From positions 1 through 23,001 of the forward strand of contig DASRCB010000334.1 in the NCBI GenBank assembly GCA_035653295.1: 23,001 nt of DNA, read 5' to 3'. This stretch comes from DASRCB01 sp035653295. Lineage in GTDB: Bacteria > Acidobacteriota > Terriglobia > Bryobacterales > Bryobacteraceae. Below are positions 1-7,928 of the stretch, one piece after another. The position numbers were made by a program, and so were the translations under genes. Position 1 is the first letter of the stretch; the number at the start of each line of letters is the position of its first letter. Below the pieces are notes generated by a model. It did no database searches, was not told the origin of the DNA, and saw only the letters and a list, made by a program, of their open reading frames with translations.

Positions 1-2
1 AC

Positions 3-1244
3 GATGAGCTGGAGCCGTTCTACGAAAAGGCGGAATGGGAGATCGGAGTTTCGGGAGACGATTCGGCCAATCCCTTCAAAGGCCCGCGGCGGCGTGCGCT
101 GCCCATGCCACCGCTTCCGCCAAATCGTGAGTACGCGCTCCTGCATCCGGCGGCGAAGCGCCTCGGCCTGCACCCGTTCGATATCCCGATGCTGCGCAAT
201 ACCGTCCCTTTCAACGGACGCGGGGCCTGCATGCGCTGCCGCTGGTGCGTGGGCTTCGCGTGCGAGGTGGACGCCAAGTGCGGCACGCACAATACCGTTA
301 TTCCCCGCGCGCTGAAAACCGGCAACTGCGAGCTCCGCACCGAATGCGTGGTAAAGCAGATCCTGACCGATTCGCGAGGCCGCGCCACGGGCGTGGAATA
401 CTTCGATGCGCACGATCATCTGCAGCGGCAGGACGCGGATGTGGTCATTGTCTCCGCGGCGGCGATCGAATCGGCGCGCCTGCTGCTGAACTCCAAAAGC
501 GCGCTGTTCCCGAATGGCCTCGGCAATCGATACGACTGGGTGGGCCGCAATCTTCAGGGCCACACCTACACCGGGGCGGTCGGTCTTATGCCTTTCGATA
601 CATACGATGACCTCGGGCCGGGCGCGCAAATCGCGATCAGCGATTACAACCACGGCAACGCGGGCCTGGTAGGCGGCGCGATGCTGGCGAACGAATTCAT
701 CCGCCTCCCGTACCATATGGTGGCCATGGGTCCGCCTGGCACACCCCGCTGGGGTCAGGCGCACAAGGATTTCATGCGGACAGCCTACCGCCGCACCGTC
801 ATGATTCAGGGCCCCACACAGGAGATGCCGGTGTTCGCCGCGCGCGTGGAAGCTGACCCGGAGGTCCGCGACTACTGGAACATCCCCGTCGCGCGATTAT
901 CCGGCGGCCGACACCCGCACTCGCTCGAAGTCGGGATGGCAATGTCACGCAAGGCGGAAGCATGGCTGAAGGAAGCGGGCGCCGTCCAGACCTGGCTGAA
1001 GCAGCCGTCCCAGGGCCTCAGCGCCGGGCAGCACCAGGCCGGGACCTGCCGCATGGGCAACGATCCGAAAACCTCGGTAGTGAACCGCTGCTGCCAGCTT
1101 CACGAGGTGGATAACGTTTTCGTGATCGATGGCAGCGTGCACCCCAATAACGGCGGTTTCAACCCCGCGCTGACGATCATGGCGGTGGCCTACTGGGCCT
1201 CGCATCATCTGGTGCGTAACTGGAAAGGCACGCGCTTCGCATGA
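3..1244 (+). CDS. GMC-family oxidoreductase, 3' part (gluconate 2-dehydrogenase alpha-like)
   Basis: The frame is open from the window edge, so the N-terminal FAD-binding part lies upstream; an ATG at 105 is internal. The protein is a flavin-dependent dehydrogenase of the GMC family, expected to oxidise a sugar or alcohol and pass electrons to a partner cytochrome. Visible family marks are DELEPFYEKAEWEIGVSG at the 5' end, the substrate-region stretch RNTVPFNGRGACMRCRWC, the FAD-domain segment VIVSAAAIESARLLLNS, and the C-terminal GMC block with HQAGTCRMG, FVIDGSVHPNNGG and NPALTI, which carries the family's catalytic His/Asn region. A cluster of five cysteines spans 228-281, as in gluconate/glucose dehydrogenases. 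The stop overlaps the start of the multiheme cytochrome gene (ATGA at 1241-1244), so the two are translationally coupled and probably act as one complex. The exact substrate cannot be told from the sequence. Confidence 0.9.
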   Translation, partial: DELEPFYEKAEWEIGVSGDDSANPFKGPRRRALPMPPLPPNREYALLHPAAKRLGLHPFDIPMLRNTVPFNGRGACMRCRWCVGFACEVDAKCGTHNTVIPRALKTGNCELRTECVVKQILTDSRGRATGVEYFDAHDHLQRQDADVVIVSAAAIESARLLLNSKSALFPNGLGNRYDWVGRNLQGHTYTGAVGLMPFDTYDDLGPGAQIAISDYNHGNAGLVGGAMLANEFIRLPYHMVAMGPPGTPRWGQAHKDFMRTAYRRTVMIQGPTQEMPVFAARVEADPEVRDYWNIPVARLSGGRHPHSLEVGMAMSRKAEAWLKEAGAVQTWLKQPSQGLSAGQHQAGTCRMGNDPKTSVVNRCCQLHEVDNVFVIDGSVHPNNGGFNPALTIMAVAYWASHHLVRNWKGTRFA

Positions 1245-2302
1245 TCGGGAGCCGCGCGCTGTTTGCCTCCGGAGGACTCGCCGTCGCGATGCTCGCGGCC
1301 CTGCTGTTCGTGCCGGCTTCGAGCATGTACTATCGCGCTACCGCTGGCGAAGGCTGCACAAACTGCCACGAGATGCGACCCAACTGGGAAACGTGGAAGC
1401 AGTCCACGCATCGTTCCGTGAGCTGCCTCGCGTGCCACGCCAATGACGAACTGGCGAATGCGCGCCGCGCCGAGCGGCACGTCCGCGGCAATGTGCCGGA
1501 ACAGATCCGGGTCAGGGGTCTCGACGTTGTCCGGCTGATGCAGCGCTGCAAAACCTGCCACCGGCAGGAGTTCGCGGATTGGCAGGCCGGACCGCACGGC
1601 TCTGCGTTCGCGAAGGTTTTCCTGGACTCCAAACACAACAGCCAGCGCCTGCTCATGGACGACTGCCTGCGCTGCCATGGCAGTTATTACGAAGGCGGCA
1701 TCCGGTCGCTCGTCAGGCCTGTCGACACCAAAGGCCCGTGGACCTTCGCGGACGCCAGGTGGGCCGATGCGCCGGTGGCGCCGTGTTACGCGTGCCACCA
1801 GATCCACCGCCGGGGTGAGCCGCTGAAAGCGGACCGCGCGCCTCGTCCGCATCCGGCAGCGGCTCAGGAGATCCAGCGGCCTTCACTCGCGCATTTCGAT
1901 CGCCGCGAGCTGGCTCACGTCGCTCTCGCCGATCTTCCTTTGCCCGCCGTGCAGGACCACGGGCGGCCAGTGAAGATGAGCCCGGACCAGCGCCAGGCGC
2001 TCTGTTACCAGTGCCACGCTCCGCTGAACACGGGCGAGGTTCGCTCCGGCGATGACCGCACTCCGTTGGGCGTCCACGAAGGCATCAGCTGTATGGCCTG
2101 TCACTCACAGCACGGCGAAGCGACTCGTGCCTCCTGCGCCACCTGTCATCCGAAAATGTCGAACTGCGGGCTCGATGTCGAGAGGATGGATACCAGCTTT
2201 GCCTCCGCCGCCACCCGCCATGATATTCATTTTGTAAAGTGCGGCGACTGCCATGAGCACGGCGTTCCCCAGCGGCGCGCCACCGTTACATCCGGCGAGT
2301 AA
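1241..2302 (+). CDS. Nine-heme membrane-anchored cytochrome c (NapC/NirT-like N-terminus)
   Basis: This 353-residue protein has nine CxxCH heme c motifs, with first cysteines at residues 39, 62, 103, 142, 182, 255, 284, 299 and 334. A single hydrophobic segment at about residues 8-28 can serve as an uncleaved anchor or signal, which places the hemes outside the inner membrane. The first two motifs, CTNCH and CLACH with MRPNWETWKQSTH between them, resemble the start of NapC/NirT-type quinol-oxidising cytochromes; the later part is a multiheme chain with a heme-free spacer of roughly 70 residues (about 187-254). The start ATG lies inside the stop of the GMC oxidoreductase gene (4-nt overlap), so the cytochrome is the likely electron acceptor of that flavoenzyme. 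By family knowledge electrons could go to the quinone pool or outward; the direction is inference. No heme motif is broken. Confidence 0.9.
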   Translation: MIGSRALFASGGLAVAMLAALLFVPASSMYYRATAGEGCTNCHEMRPNWETWKQSTHRSVSCLACHANDELANARRAERHVRGNVPEQIRVRGLDVVRLMQRCKTCHRQEFADWQAGPHGSAFAKVFLDSKHNSQRLLMDDCLRCHGSYYEGGIRSLVRPVDTKGPWTFADARWADAPVAPCYACHQIHRRGEPLKADRAPRPHPAAAQEIQRPSLAHFDRRELAHVALADLPLPAVQDHGRPVKMSPDQRQALCYQCHAPLNTGEVRSGDDRTPLGVHEGISCMACHSQHGEATRASCATCHPKMSNCGLDVERMDTSFASAATRHDIHFVKCGDCHEHGVPQRRATVTSGE

Positions 2303-2336
2303 CCTGAGGTGGGCAAAATCTTGCTCTGGAGTGCCC

Positions 2337-3017
2337 GTGCGAGCGGTGTTGTGTGTGTGCCTGTGCGGCTGCGCTTTGGCCCGCGCAGATACGCTGGAGT
2401 TCAAAGACGGTCGTGTTATACACGGCACTTTTGAGAGCGCCGACCGGACGCATATCCGCTTCCGGCAGGATCATTCCCGCCACACCGACGTTATTGCAAG
2501 ATCGCGCGTTGCTCATGTGAGTTTCGAGGTCGATTCCGGCAAATCGACGCCGGTGGGCACCGTCGCCGCGACGCCGCCGCCGCCCATGGCTGTGGTGACC
2601 CCGCAGCCGAGCTCATCGTCGGCCAGCATCCGGGCGAGCGGAAATATCGTTCCCGCCGGCACTGCGATCATGGTTCGCGTCGCAGATCCGCTGCAGCTCA
2701 ACGCATCACAGATCGGGAACACTATTCAGGGCACGCTGGAACAGCCGATCGTGGTGAACGGGACCACCATTGCTCCGGCCGGTTCCACGGCCACGCTGCA
2801 GGTAACGGGGATCGCCGGAGGAAACCGGCTCACAGAAACCGGCGATATCATGCTTCAGCTGATGAACTTCACGGGATCGACGGGCCAGACCTACAATACC
2901 GTCACCAGCGAAGCGGTTGTCGCCGATCCCTCGCATACAGTGCTTCGCGGACAGCACATTCAGGTCCGTCCGGGGGCCCTCCTTTCCTTTACTCTGCAGC
3001 AAAACGTCGTTCTCTAA
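2337..3017 (+). CDS. Small exported hypothetical protein with Pro/Ser-rich linker
   Basis: I do not recognise a named family. The reading frame is open from ATG 2253, but that start would overlap the cytochrome gene by 50 nt and lacks a ribosome site. GTG 2337 has GGAG five bases upstream and gives a compact signal peptide (RAVLCVCLCGCALARA, cleavage before DT). GTG 2331 would give a slightly longer n-region. The mature protein opens with LEFKDGRVIHGTFESADRTHIRFRQD, a short beta-rich segment of the kind seen in many acidobacterial exported proteins. A linker rich in Pro, Ser and Thr follows (TPPPPMAVVTPQPSSSSAS), then a C-terminal beta-rich domain of about 135 residues with PAGTAIMVRVADPL and PAGSTATLQVTGI. 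Position and strand suggest it is co-transcribed with the GMC/cytochrome pair. Function unknown; a periplasmic or outer-surface accessory role is inference. Confidence 0.75.
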   Translation: MRAVLCVCLCGCALARADTLEFKDGRVIHGTFESADRTHIRFRQDHSRHTDVIARSRVAHVSFEVDSGKSTPVGTVAATPPPPMAVVTPQPSSSSASIRASGNIVPAGTAIMVRVADPLQLNASQIGNTIQGTLEQPIVVNGTTIAPAGSTATLQVTGIAGGNRLTETGDIMLQLMNFTGSTGQTYNTVTSEAVVADPSHTVLRGQHIQVRPGALLSFTLQQNVVL

Positions 3018-3031
3018 GAGCCATCCGGCTC
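3018..3031. terminator. Possible small bidirectional hairpin between convergent genes
   Basis: GAGCC-ATCC-GGCTC forms a perfect 5-bp stem with a 4-nt loop directly after the stop of the exported-protein gene, in the 41-bp gap between converging genes. There is no T-run on either side, so this is at best a weak terminator. Confidence 0.25.
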
Positions 3032-3058
3032 ACGACGCCCCGTACGCCGCGCATCGTG

Positions 3059-4261
3059 TCAGCCCCGAGTCTCGGGTTGAACTCTGTCGGCATCCGCGGC
3101 GGCATCCAGAACGATGTCGAAGAACTGTTTGCTTTGATTCTTAGGCAGGAGATTGCTGGCCATGAAGGCGCGAATCGTTGCCATGGCGCCGCCGTTCTGG
3201 GTCAGTGTCGGCCGGATGATCGACACCGGAGGAAACGCCGGATCCAGGAACTGACATGGCTCGGGCTGGATCAGATTGGTCTGAAACATCTGCGCGCCGG
3301 CGGCGTTGTCGCTGGCCGAGAGCCCTGCGTTGTGCTGGTTGGCTGCATCGTTGAAATCCGGAAAGGACAGACCCGTTTCGGGATCGCTGATGCCGGCCAG
3401 CGGCTGAGCGACTGCATTCCCCGCTTTGTCGTGCCACAAAGAGAAATGATCGACTTCGACTCCGCCGATGCTCAGCAGTACGCGCATGACCTCGCGATTC
3501 GTGGACTTAAGGACCAGGATTGGGTACAGGCTGGAGCCACCCTGCTCAATGGCCGCGAAGTGAAAGCCCGCGGTGTTGGCGATGGCCTGCATTCTGTTTG
3601 GCCCCGGGCTGGTCGGTGGAATGGCCACGATGGCGTTGGGATCGGTGTCCTGATCGCTGACGGGAATCGCCGGTTCATTACGAATGTTTAGCAGCTGCGG
3701 AAATCTCGCGCCGAGATCCGGGTTCTGGGTGCTGCGGTACCGAAAATACCAGCTGGTGTCGACGTTGAGGCTGAGGAGGTTCGTAATGCGGCCGGTGCGC
3801 AAAGACCCCGTGGCCGTGCTGCCAGGCAATGTCGCGAATTTCGTGAGATCAATCGGCGCGACGCCTTTCGATTTCAGATAGGCCGCCAGAAAGGCGACAT
3901 GGCTGATCTCATCGTCGGTGTTGTCGGAAATGTACTGCGGCATATCCCCGTCCAGATTCTGCAGCGCCGCGATGTAAGCGGGGTTCCCGGTCTTGGGATT
4001 GTCGTTGTGATCGACAGCGCCGCCGAGCTCGTTATATTGCTGCCACAGGTCGGCCTCGATCTGTTCGATTACGAGAGCGATTTGCAGCAGCGCCGCATCT
4101 CCCCTGCTGATGCTGCCGTGAGGTTCGCCTAAGACCGGCATACTCGAGCCGCCCGCGACCGCGGCAGCTCCGAGCGCCTGCAGGAATCCGCGCCGCCGCG
4201 TGACGCGGCCCCACGCCGATTCGAGGTCCTGTCTGGATACTTCACTGGATGATTTGGTCAT
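3059..4261 (-). CDS. Tat-exported ferritin-like domain protein
   Basis: The 400-residue protein begins with a twin-arginine signal: TRRRGFLQALGAAAVAGG at residues 21-38, which implies export in folded form, as expected for a metal-loaded protein. A ferritin-like helical bundle of the Ferritin_2 type follows. Helix 1 holds LVIEQIEADLWQQY (Glu66, Glu69), helix 2 holds an ExxH pair (Glu118, His121), Glu239 lies in FHFAAIEQGG, and a second ExxH pair (Glu269, His272) lies in GGVEVDHFSLWHD. These are the expected ligands of a di-iron site by family pattern; the metal and reaction are not shown by the sequence. The region around residues 140-225 is an insertion with few motifs. AAGGAA upstream of ATG 4261 is a fair ribosome site. 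It follows the ECF sigma gene on the same strand after 97 nt and is probably its operon partner or target. Confidence 0.85.
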   Translation of the reverse strand: MTKSSSEVSRQDLESAWGRVTRRRGFLQALGAAAVAGGSSMPVLGEPHGSISRGDAALLQIALVIEQIEADLWQQYNELGGAVDHNDNPKTGNPAYIAALQNLDGDMPQYISDNTDDEISHVAFLAAYLKSKGVAPIDLTKFATLPGSTATGSLRTGRITNLLSLNVDTSWYFRYRSTQNPDLGARFPQLLNIRNEPAIPVSDQDTDPNAIVAIPPTSPGPNRMQAIANTAGFHFAAIEQGGSSLYPILVLKSTNREVMRVLLSIGGVEVDHFSLWHDKAGNAVAQPLAGISDPETGLSFPDFNDAANQHNAGLSASDNAAGAQMFQTNLIQPEPCQFLDPAFPPVSIIRPTLTQNGGAMATIRAFMASNLLPKNQSKQFFDIVLDAAADADRVQPETRG

Positions 4262-4367
4262 GTGTTCCTTTCTGCGAAGCGGTACAGCCTTCCAGACTGG
4301 CGATTTACGACGAATATTCCCGATGCGCGCCGCATTTACGATTGTTTTACGGGATGAGGGTATTACG
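4262..4367 (-). promoter_or_regulatory. Sigma-ferritin gap with repeated CGTAAA/CGTAAT motifs
   Basis: Read on the minus strand, this gap contains CGTAAA three times and CGTAAT once (plus-strand positions 4304, 4335, 4346 and 4362, the last touching the sigma gene stop). Repeats this dense in about 60 bases could be regulator half-sites or leftover promoter elements before the ferritin-like gene. No textbook ECF -35 GGAAC with a well-spaced -10 was found, so the call is tentative. Confidence 0.3.
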
Positions 4368-4875
4368 ATGGGGTTACTGCGGCGCGTAGGGCTTTGCGCC
4401 CGCGGGACAAGCGCGACATCACCGTGCCCAGTGGTGCGTCGATTTCCTTCGCGATTTCGCGATAAGACATCCCGGACAATGCCCGGAGTTCTATCACTTC
4501 CCGCAATTCAGGCGGAAGCTTGCGCAGCGCCGCCGAGAGCGTGTTCACGTCCGACTGATGCTCCGAAGACACATCCGGCCCTGCCGCCGATTCGGCGACT
4601 TCCGTCAGCCGCAGATGCCGCCGATTGCGGCGAAGCCAGTCGCAGGATGCATTGCGGACGATGGCCAACAACCATGCTCGGGCGTCGCCTGCCGGCCGGA
4701 GCGCATCGAGGGCCCGAAAGGCGCGCAGACACGCTTCCTGCACCACGTCCTCGGCATCGTCCCGGTTGCCCGTAACCCATCGCGCCAGGCTGAACGCGGC
4801 GCTGAGCCAGGGCACGATGTCGTCTTCGAATTGCTTTGCGGTTTGCTCGCGGCTTCGCCGGGGGGCGGCCTCCAT
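4363..4875 (-). CDS. ECF-type RNA polymerase sigma-70 family factor
   Basis: The protein has 170 residues, the normal ECF length, with just regions 2 and 4. Region 2 covers about residues 20-85, with DAEDVVQEACLRAFR and WLLAIVRNASCDWLRR, the core-binding and -10-recognition segments. Region 4 covers about 108-160, with LRKLPPELREVIELRAL and GMSYREIAKEIDAPLGTV, the helix-turn-helix for the -35 element. The start is supported by GAGGGGGA five bases upstream of ATG 4875. No anti-sigma gene is adjacent; the next gene on the strand is the Tat-exported ferritin-like protein, an arrangement that suggests envelope metal or oxidative stress control (inference). It is divergent from the MFS transporter with 108 bp between starts, so that shared region may contain its own promoter. 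Confidence 0.93.
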   Translation of the reverse strand: MEAAPRRSREQTAKQFEDDIVPWLSAAFSLARWVTGNRDDAEDVVQEACLRAFRALDALRPAGDARAWLLAIVRNASCDWLRRNRRHLRLTEVAESAAGPDVSSEHQSDVNTLSAALRKLPPELREVIELRALSGMSYREIAKEIDAPLGTVMSRLSRGRKALRAAVTPS

Positions 4876-4983
4876 AGATCCCCCTCAGAGAGTACGGTGC
4901 GCGGGTCCGGGAGCGTGAACGTTCTGTAAAGTGTTCGCGCAACTCGAAATGTTACCGACTCCCCGCTTCCGGCATCCCATCAC
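4876..4983. promoter_or_regulatory. Divergent promoter region between sigma factor and MFS transporter
   Basis: This is the 108-bp region between two divergent starts. It contains the perfect palindrome GAACGTTC at 4917-4924, followed by TGTAAA and another GTTC at 4933-4936, so GAAC and GTTC half-sites flank TGTAAA. This could be an operator; no regulator gene is adjacent other than the sigma factor. Confidence 0.3.
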
Positions 4984-6534
4984 TTGGCCGACGAACACGA
5001 CATCAACCCCTGGCTGATCGCCCTCTCCGTGGTCCTTCCAACGTTCATGGAGGTGGTGGACACCTCCATCGCTTCCGTGGCGCTTCCGCACATCGCAGGC
5101 AGCCTTTCGGCTTCAACCGACGAAGCAACCTGGGTGCTTACCAGCTATCTGGCGGCAAACGCAGTGGTGCTCCCGGCAAGCAGCTGGTTTTCGCTGCGCT
5201 TCGGGCGCAAGCGCTTTCTGCTGTCCTGTATCGTCCTGTTCACGATTGCCTCCTTCGCCTGCGGAGCGGCCACGACCATGGGCATGATCCTGATCTCGCG
5301 TGCGATTCAGGGAGCAGCCGGAGGCGCACTGCAGCCGCTTTCACAGTCGATTCTGCTGGAGAGCTTCCCGCCGGAGAAGCGCGGCGCGGCAATGGCCATG
5401 TTCGGGCTGGGCGTGGTGGTCGCGCCGATTGTCGGTCCGACGCTGGGCGGCTGGCTCACGGATCAGTACTCGTGGCGCTGGGCGTTCTACATCAACATTC
5501 CGGTCGGCGCGCTGGCGTTCTTCATGATCTCGCGCTTTGTGTTCGACCCACACTACATCCGCGAGGCGAAGCCGGGACGGCTCGACTCGATCGGCCTCGG
5601 TCTGCTGGCTCTGGGCCTCGGTCTGATGCAGATCATCCTCGACAAAGGCCAGGAAGACGACTGGTTCGGGGCAGTCTGGATTCGCTGGGGCACGCTCATC
5701 ATGACCGTCGCGCTGGTCGCGTTCGTCATCCGGCAGCTGACGCATCGCCATCCGCTGGTGGACCTGCGGGTTCTCGAAAATCGCAATTTCGCGCTCGGCT
5801 GCGTGCTGATCGCGCTGTTCGGCGGCGCGGTGTACGGCATTGTCACACTCTTGCCGCTGTTCTATCAGACGCTGATGGGCTACACGGCCGCCACCGCCGG
5901 CATCGCGGTCAGCCCCAGGGGAGTCGGCGCGGTCCTGATCATGCCTGTTATTGGGGCGCTCACGGCTCGTATCGACAATCGCTGGTTCATCGCCACCGGC
6001 TTCGGGATGTTCGGGCTGATGAGCCTGTGGTTCGGGCATCTGAATCTCGGCATGTCGGAATGGACCCTGACCTGGCCGATCATTCTGAGTGGCGTGGCGT
6101 CGGGCATGGTCTTCGTACCGCTGTCGACGACCTCCGTCGCGACCCTGACGAATCAGCAGATGGGCAACGCAAGCGGGCTCTATAATTTGATGCGTAATGT
6201 CGGCGGCAGCGTCGGCATTTCGCTCGTGAACACCATGATCGCTCGGCATACACAGATCCGGACCAGCGAGCTGTCACAGAACATCACGCCCCTGAACACG
6301 CGATTCGAGAGCTTACTGCACGGGTTGCAGGCGCTGGCCGGTTCCACGGCAGCGGGCCTGTCGCCGCAGCGCGCGCTCGCCATGGTGCAACAGATGGTCG
6401 ATCAGCAGGCGGCGATGCTGGCCTACGTGGACGATTTCCGCTGGCTGGCGCTGGCATGCTTTCTGTGCGTACCGGTGGTCTTTCTCCTGCGCGGCGCCCG
6501 GGCGCGGAAGGGCGCCACCGCCGCGGCTCATTGA
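4984..6534 (+). CDS. MFS transporter, DHA2 (EmrB/QacA) 14-TM drug:H+ antiporter type
   Basis: The 516-residue protein matches the usual length of 14-TM DHA2 exporters. TM1 carries NPWLIALSVVLPTFMEVVDT with the family Asp (residue 26), the TM2-3 loop carries FSLRFGRKR (motif A, 69-77), TM4 carries LISRAIQGAAGG (motif B with Arg106), and TM5 carries the antiporter motif C, GLGVVVAPIVGPTLGGWL (141-158). It should expel hydrophobic compounds across the inner membrane by proton exchange; the substrate is unknown. The start is TTG 4984: an in-frame stop sits at 4927-4929, no ATG or GTG lies between, and starting later would cut TM1. No clear ribosome site precedes it. In EmrAB-type pumps a membrane-fusion protein is usually adjacent, and none is present here. 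Transcribed alone, divergent from the ECF sigma gene. Confidence 0.92.
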   Translation: MADEHDINPWLIALSVVLPTFMEVVDTSIASVALPHIAGSLSASTDEATWVLTSYLAANAVVLPASSWFSLRFGRKRFLLSCIVLFTIASFACGAATTMGMILISRAIQGAAGGALQPLSQSILLESFPPEKRGAAMAMFGLGVVVAPIVGPTLGGWLTDQYSWRWAFYINIPVGALAFFMISRFVFDPHYIREAKPGRLDSIGLGLLALGLGLMQIILDKGQEDDWFGAVWIRWGTLIMTVALVAFVIRQLTHRHPLVDLRVLENRNFALGCVLIALFGGAVYGIVTLLPLFYQTLMGYTAATAGIAVSPRGVGAVLIMPVIGALTARIDNRWFIATGFGMFGLMSLWFGHLNLGMSEWTLTWPIILSGVASGMVFVPLSTTSVATLTNQQMGNASGLYNLMRNVGGSVGISLVNTMIARHTQIRTSELSQNITPLNTRFESLLHGLQALAGSTAAGLSPQRALAMVQQMVDQQAAMLAYVDDFRWLALACFLCVPVVFLLRGARARKGATAAAH

Positions 6535-6569
6535 AGTTTTCATTTCAACGGAGGCTGTCAGGGTTCGAC

Positions 6570-7928
6570 CTACGCCTCAATCCCCATTTGCGTCAGCCGA
6601 TACCGCAAAGCATTGCGCGTTAATCCCAGCAACCGCGCAGCCTGGCTTTTATTCCCGCCTGCTTTGTTCAGTGCCTCGCGGATGATCGCCTGCTCGTACG
6701 AATCGAGCGTCATTCCCTCCGGCAGATTGAAGCTCCCGCCGGCGACCGGTTCGCGGGGGGCCCGCGGCGCGGTGTCGAGATGAATATCCGCGGCATGCAG
6801 CACCGGCCCGGAGGCCAGCACGAGGCTGCGCTCCAGCACGTTCTCCAGTTCGCGCACATTCCCTGGCCAGTGATACTCCATCAGCCGCGCGATGCCGTCC
6901 TCGGCAATCGACTGCGCCTGGGTGCCGAGGTCCTTCGACAACCGCCGCACGAAGCTCTCCGCCAGATACGGAATATCTTCTTTGCGCTCGCGCAGCGGCG
7001 GGATGTTCATGGGCATGACGTTCAGTCGATAATACAGGTCCTCGCGAAACGTGCCCTGCTCCAGCGCGGCCCGGAGATCCACGTTGGTGGCCGCCAGCAC
7101 GCGCACGTCGATGTGCCGCGTTTTATTGCTCCCCAGCCTCTCGAACTCGCGCTCCTGCAGGATGCGCAGCAGCTTCACCTGGATCGACGCCGGCACATCG
7201 CCGATCTCATCGAGAAATACCGTACCCGTGTCGGCCTGCTCGAACTTCCCCGGCTTGGTGGTGTTCGCGCCGGTAAAAGCGCCCTTCTCGTACCCGAACA
7301 ACTCGCTCTCCATCAGGTTCTCGGGCAGGGCAGTGCAGTTGATCTTCACGAACGGCTTGTCCCGTCGCGGCGAATGGTGATGAATGGCGCGCGCGATCAG
7401 GTCCTTGCCGACTCCGCTTTCACCGGCGAGAAGCACCGTGGCTCGGGTGGGTGCAACGCGTTCGATGGTCGCGAAAATCTCGCGCATCGCCGGACTCCGG
7501 CCGACAATATTGTCGAACTGATAGCGATGATCCAACTCCTGCCGCAGTTGCCGATTCTCGTCGCGCAGCTTGCTGACCTCCAGCGCGCGCGTCACCACCG
7601 CCATCAGGTGATCCAGCGAGAAGGGTTTCGGCAGAAAATCGACCGCGCCGGCCTTCATCGCCTGCACCGCGGTCTCGATGCTGCCGAATGCCGTCATCAC
7701 GATCACCGGCACGTTCGAATTCTGCGCGCGCAGGCGATTCAGTAATTCCAGCCCGTCGATCCCCGGCAGCCGCAGATCGGTAAGGATCAGGCCCGCATTG
7801 TCGGCGCGCCGCAGTCCCTCCTCGGCGCTGCCCGCGGCCTCCACGTCGAATCCCGAACCACGGAGCTGCAGTTCGATCACGCGCCGCAGTTTCTCCTCGT
7901 CCTCCACCACCAGAATGCGAGCGCTCAC
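6570..7928 (-). CDS. NtrC-family sigma-54-dependent response regulator
   Basis: The 452-residue protein has three domains in the classical order. The receiver (1-115) has acidic Asp10/Glu11, phospho-acceptor Asp51, Thr79 and Lys101. The AAA+ sigma-54 activation domain (about 138-365) has Walker A GESGVGKD (169-176), the sigma-54 contact loop GAFTGA (216-221), Walker B TVFLDEIGD (236-244), the arginine-finger region REDLYYRLNV and WPGNVREL. The Fis-type helix-turn-helix is at 415-448 (NKSQAARLLGLTRNALRYRL). All key residues are intact, so it should be an active ATP-dependent activator at sigma-54 promoters. It starts at GTG 7928, overlapping the kinase stop by 4 nt, and a perfect AGGAGG lies five bases upstream inside the kinase gene. 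The kinase is its obvious partner. Target genes are not evident; I saw no convincing sigma-54 promoter in the window. Confidence 0.95.
   Translation of the reverse strand: MSARILVVEDEEKLRRVIELQLRGSGFDVEAAGSAEEGLRRADNAGLILTDLRLPGIDGLELLNRLRAQNSNVPVIVMTAFGSIETAVQAMKAGAVDFLPKPFSLDHLMAVVTRALEVSKLRDENRQLRQELDHRYQFDNIVGRSPAMREIFATIERVAPTRATVLLAGESGVGKDLIARAIHHHSPRRDKPFVKINCTALPENLMESELFGYEKGAFTGANTTKPGKFEQADTGTVFLDEIGDVPASIQVKLLRILQEREFERLGSNKTRHIDVRVLAATNVDLRAALEQGTFREDLYYRLNVMPMNIPPLRERKEDIPYLAESFVRRLSKDLGTQAQSIAEDGIARLMEYHWPGNVRELENVLERSLVLASGPVLHAADIHLDTAPRAPREPVAGGSFNLPEGMTLDSYEQAIIREALNKAGGNKSQAARLLGLTRNALRYRLTQMGIEA

Noticed and set aside
187..2302. A possible frameshift in the cytochrome, suggested by the long heme-free spacer
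   Set aside because: The frame is continuous, and the spacer keeps a plausible sequence (PSLAHFDRRE, ALADLPLPAV) leading smoothly into MSPDQRQALCYQCH, so it looks like a normal part of the protein.
5341..6249. A 302-codon minus-strand frame
   Set aside because: It is antisense to the MFS transporter; charged low-complexity product, no motif.
6535..6569. TTGAA/TTCAA inverted repeat between the MFS and regulator stops as a terminator
   Set aside because: The stem is only five AT-rich pairs with a long loop and no T-run; too weak to call.
6780..7745. A 321-codon plus-strand frame
   Set aside because: It is antisense to the NtrC-type regulator, which keeps all its catalytic motifs.
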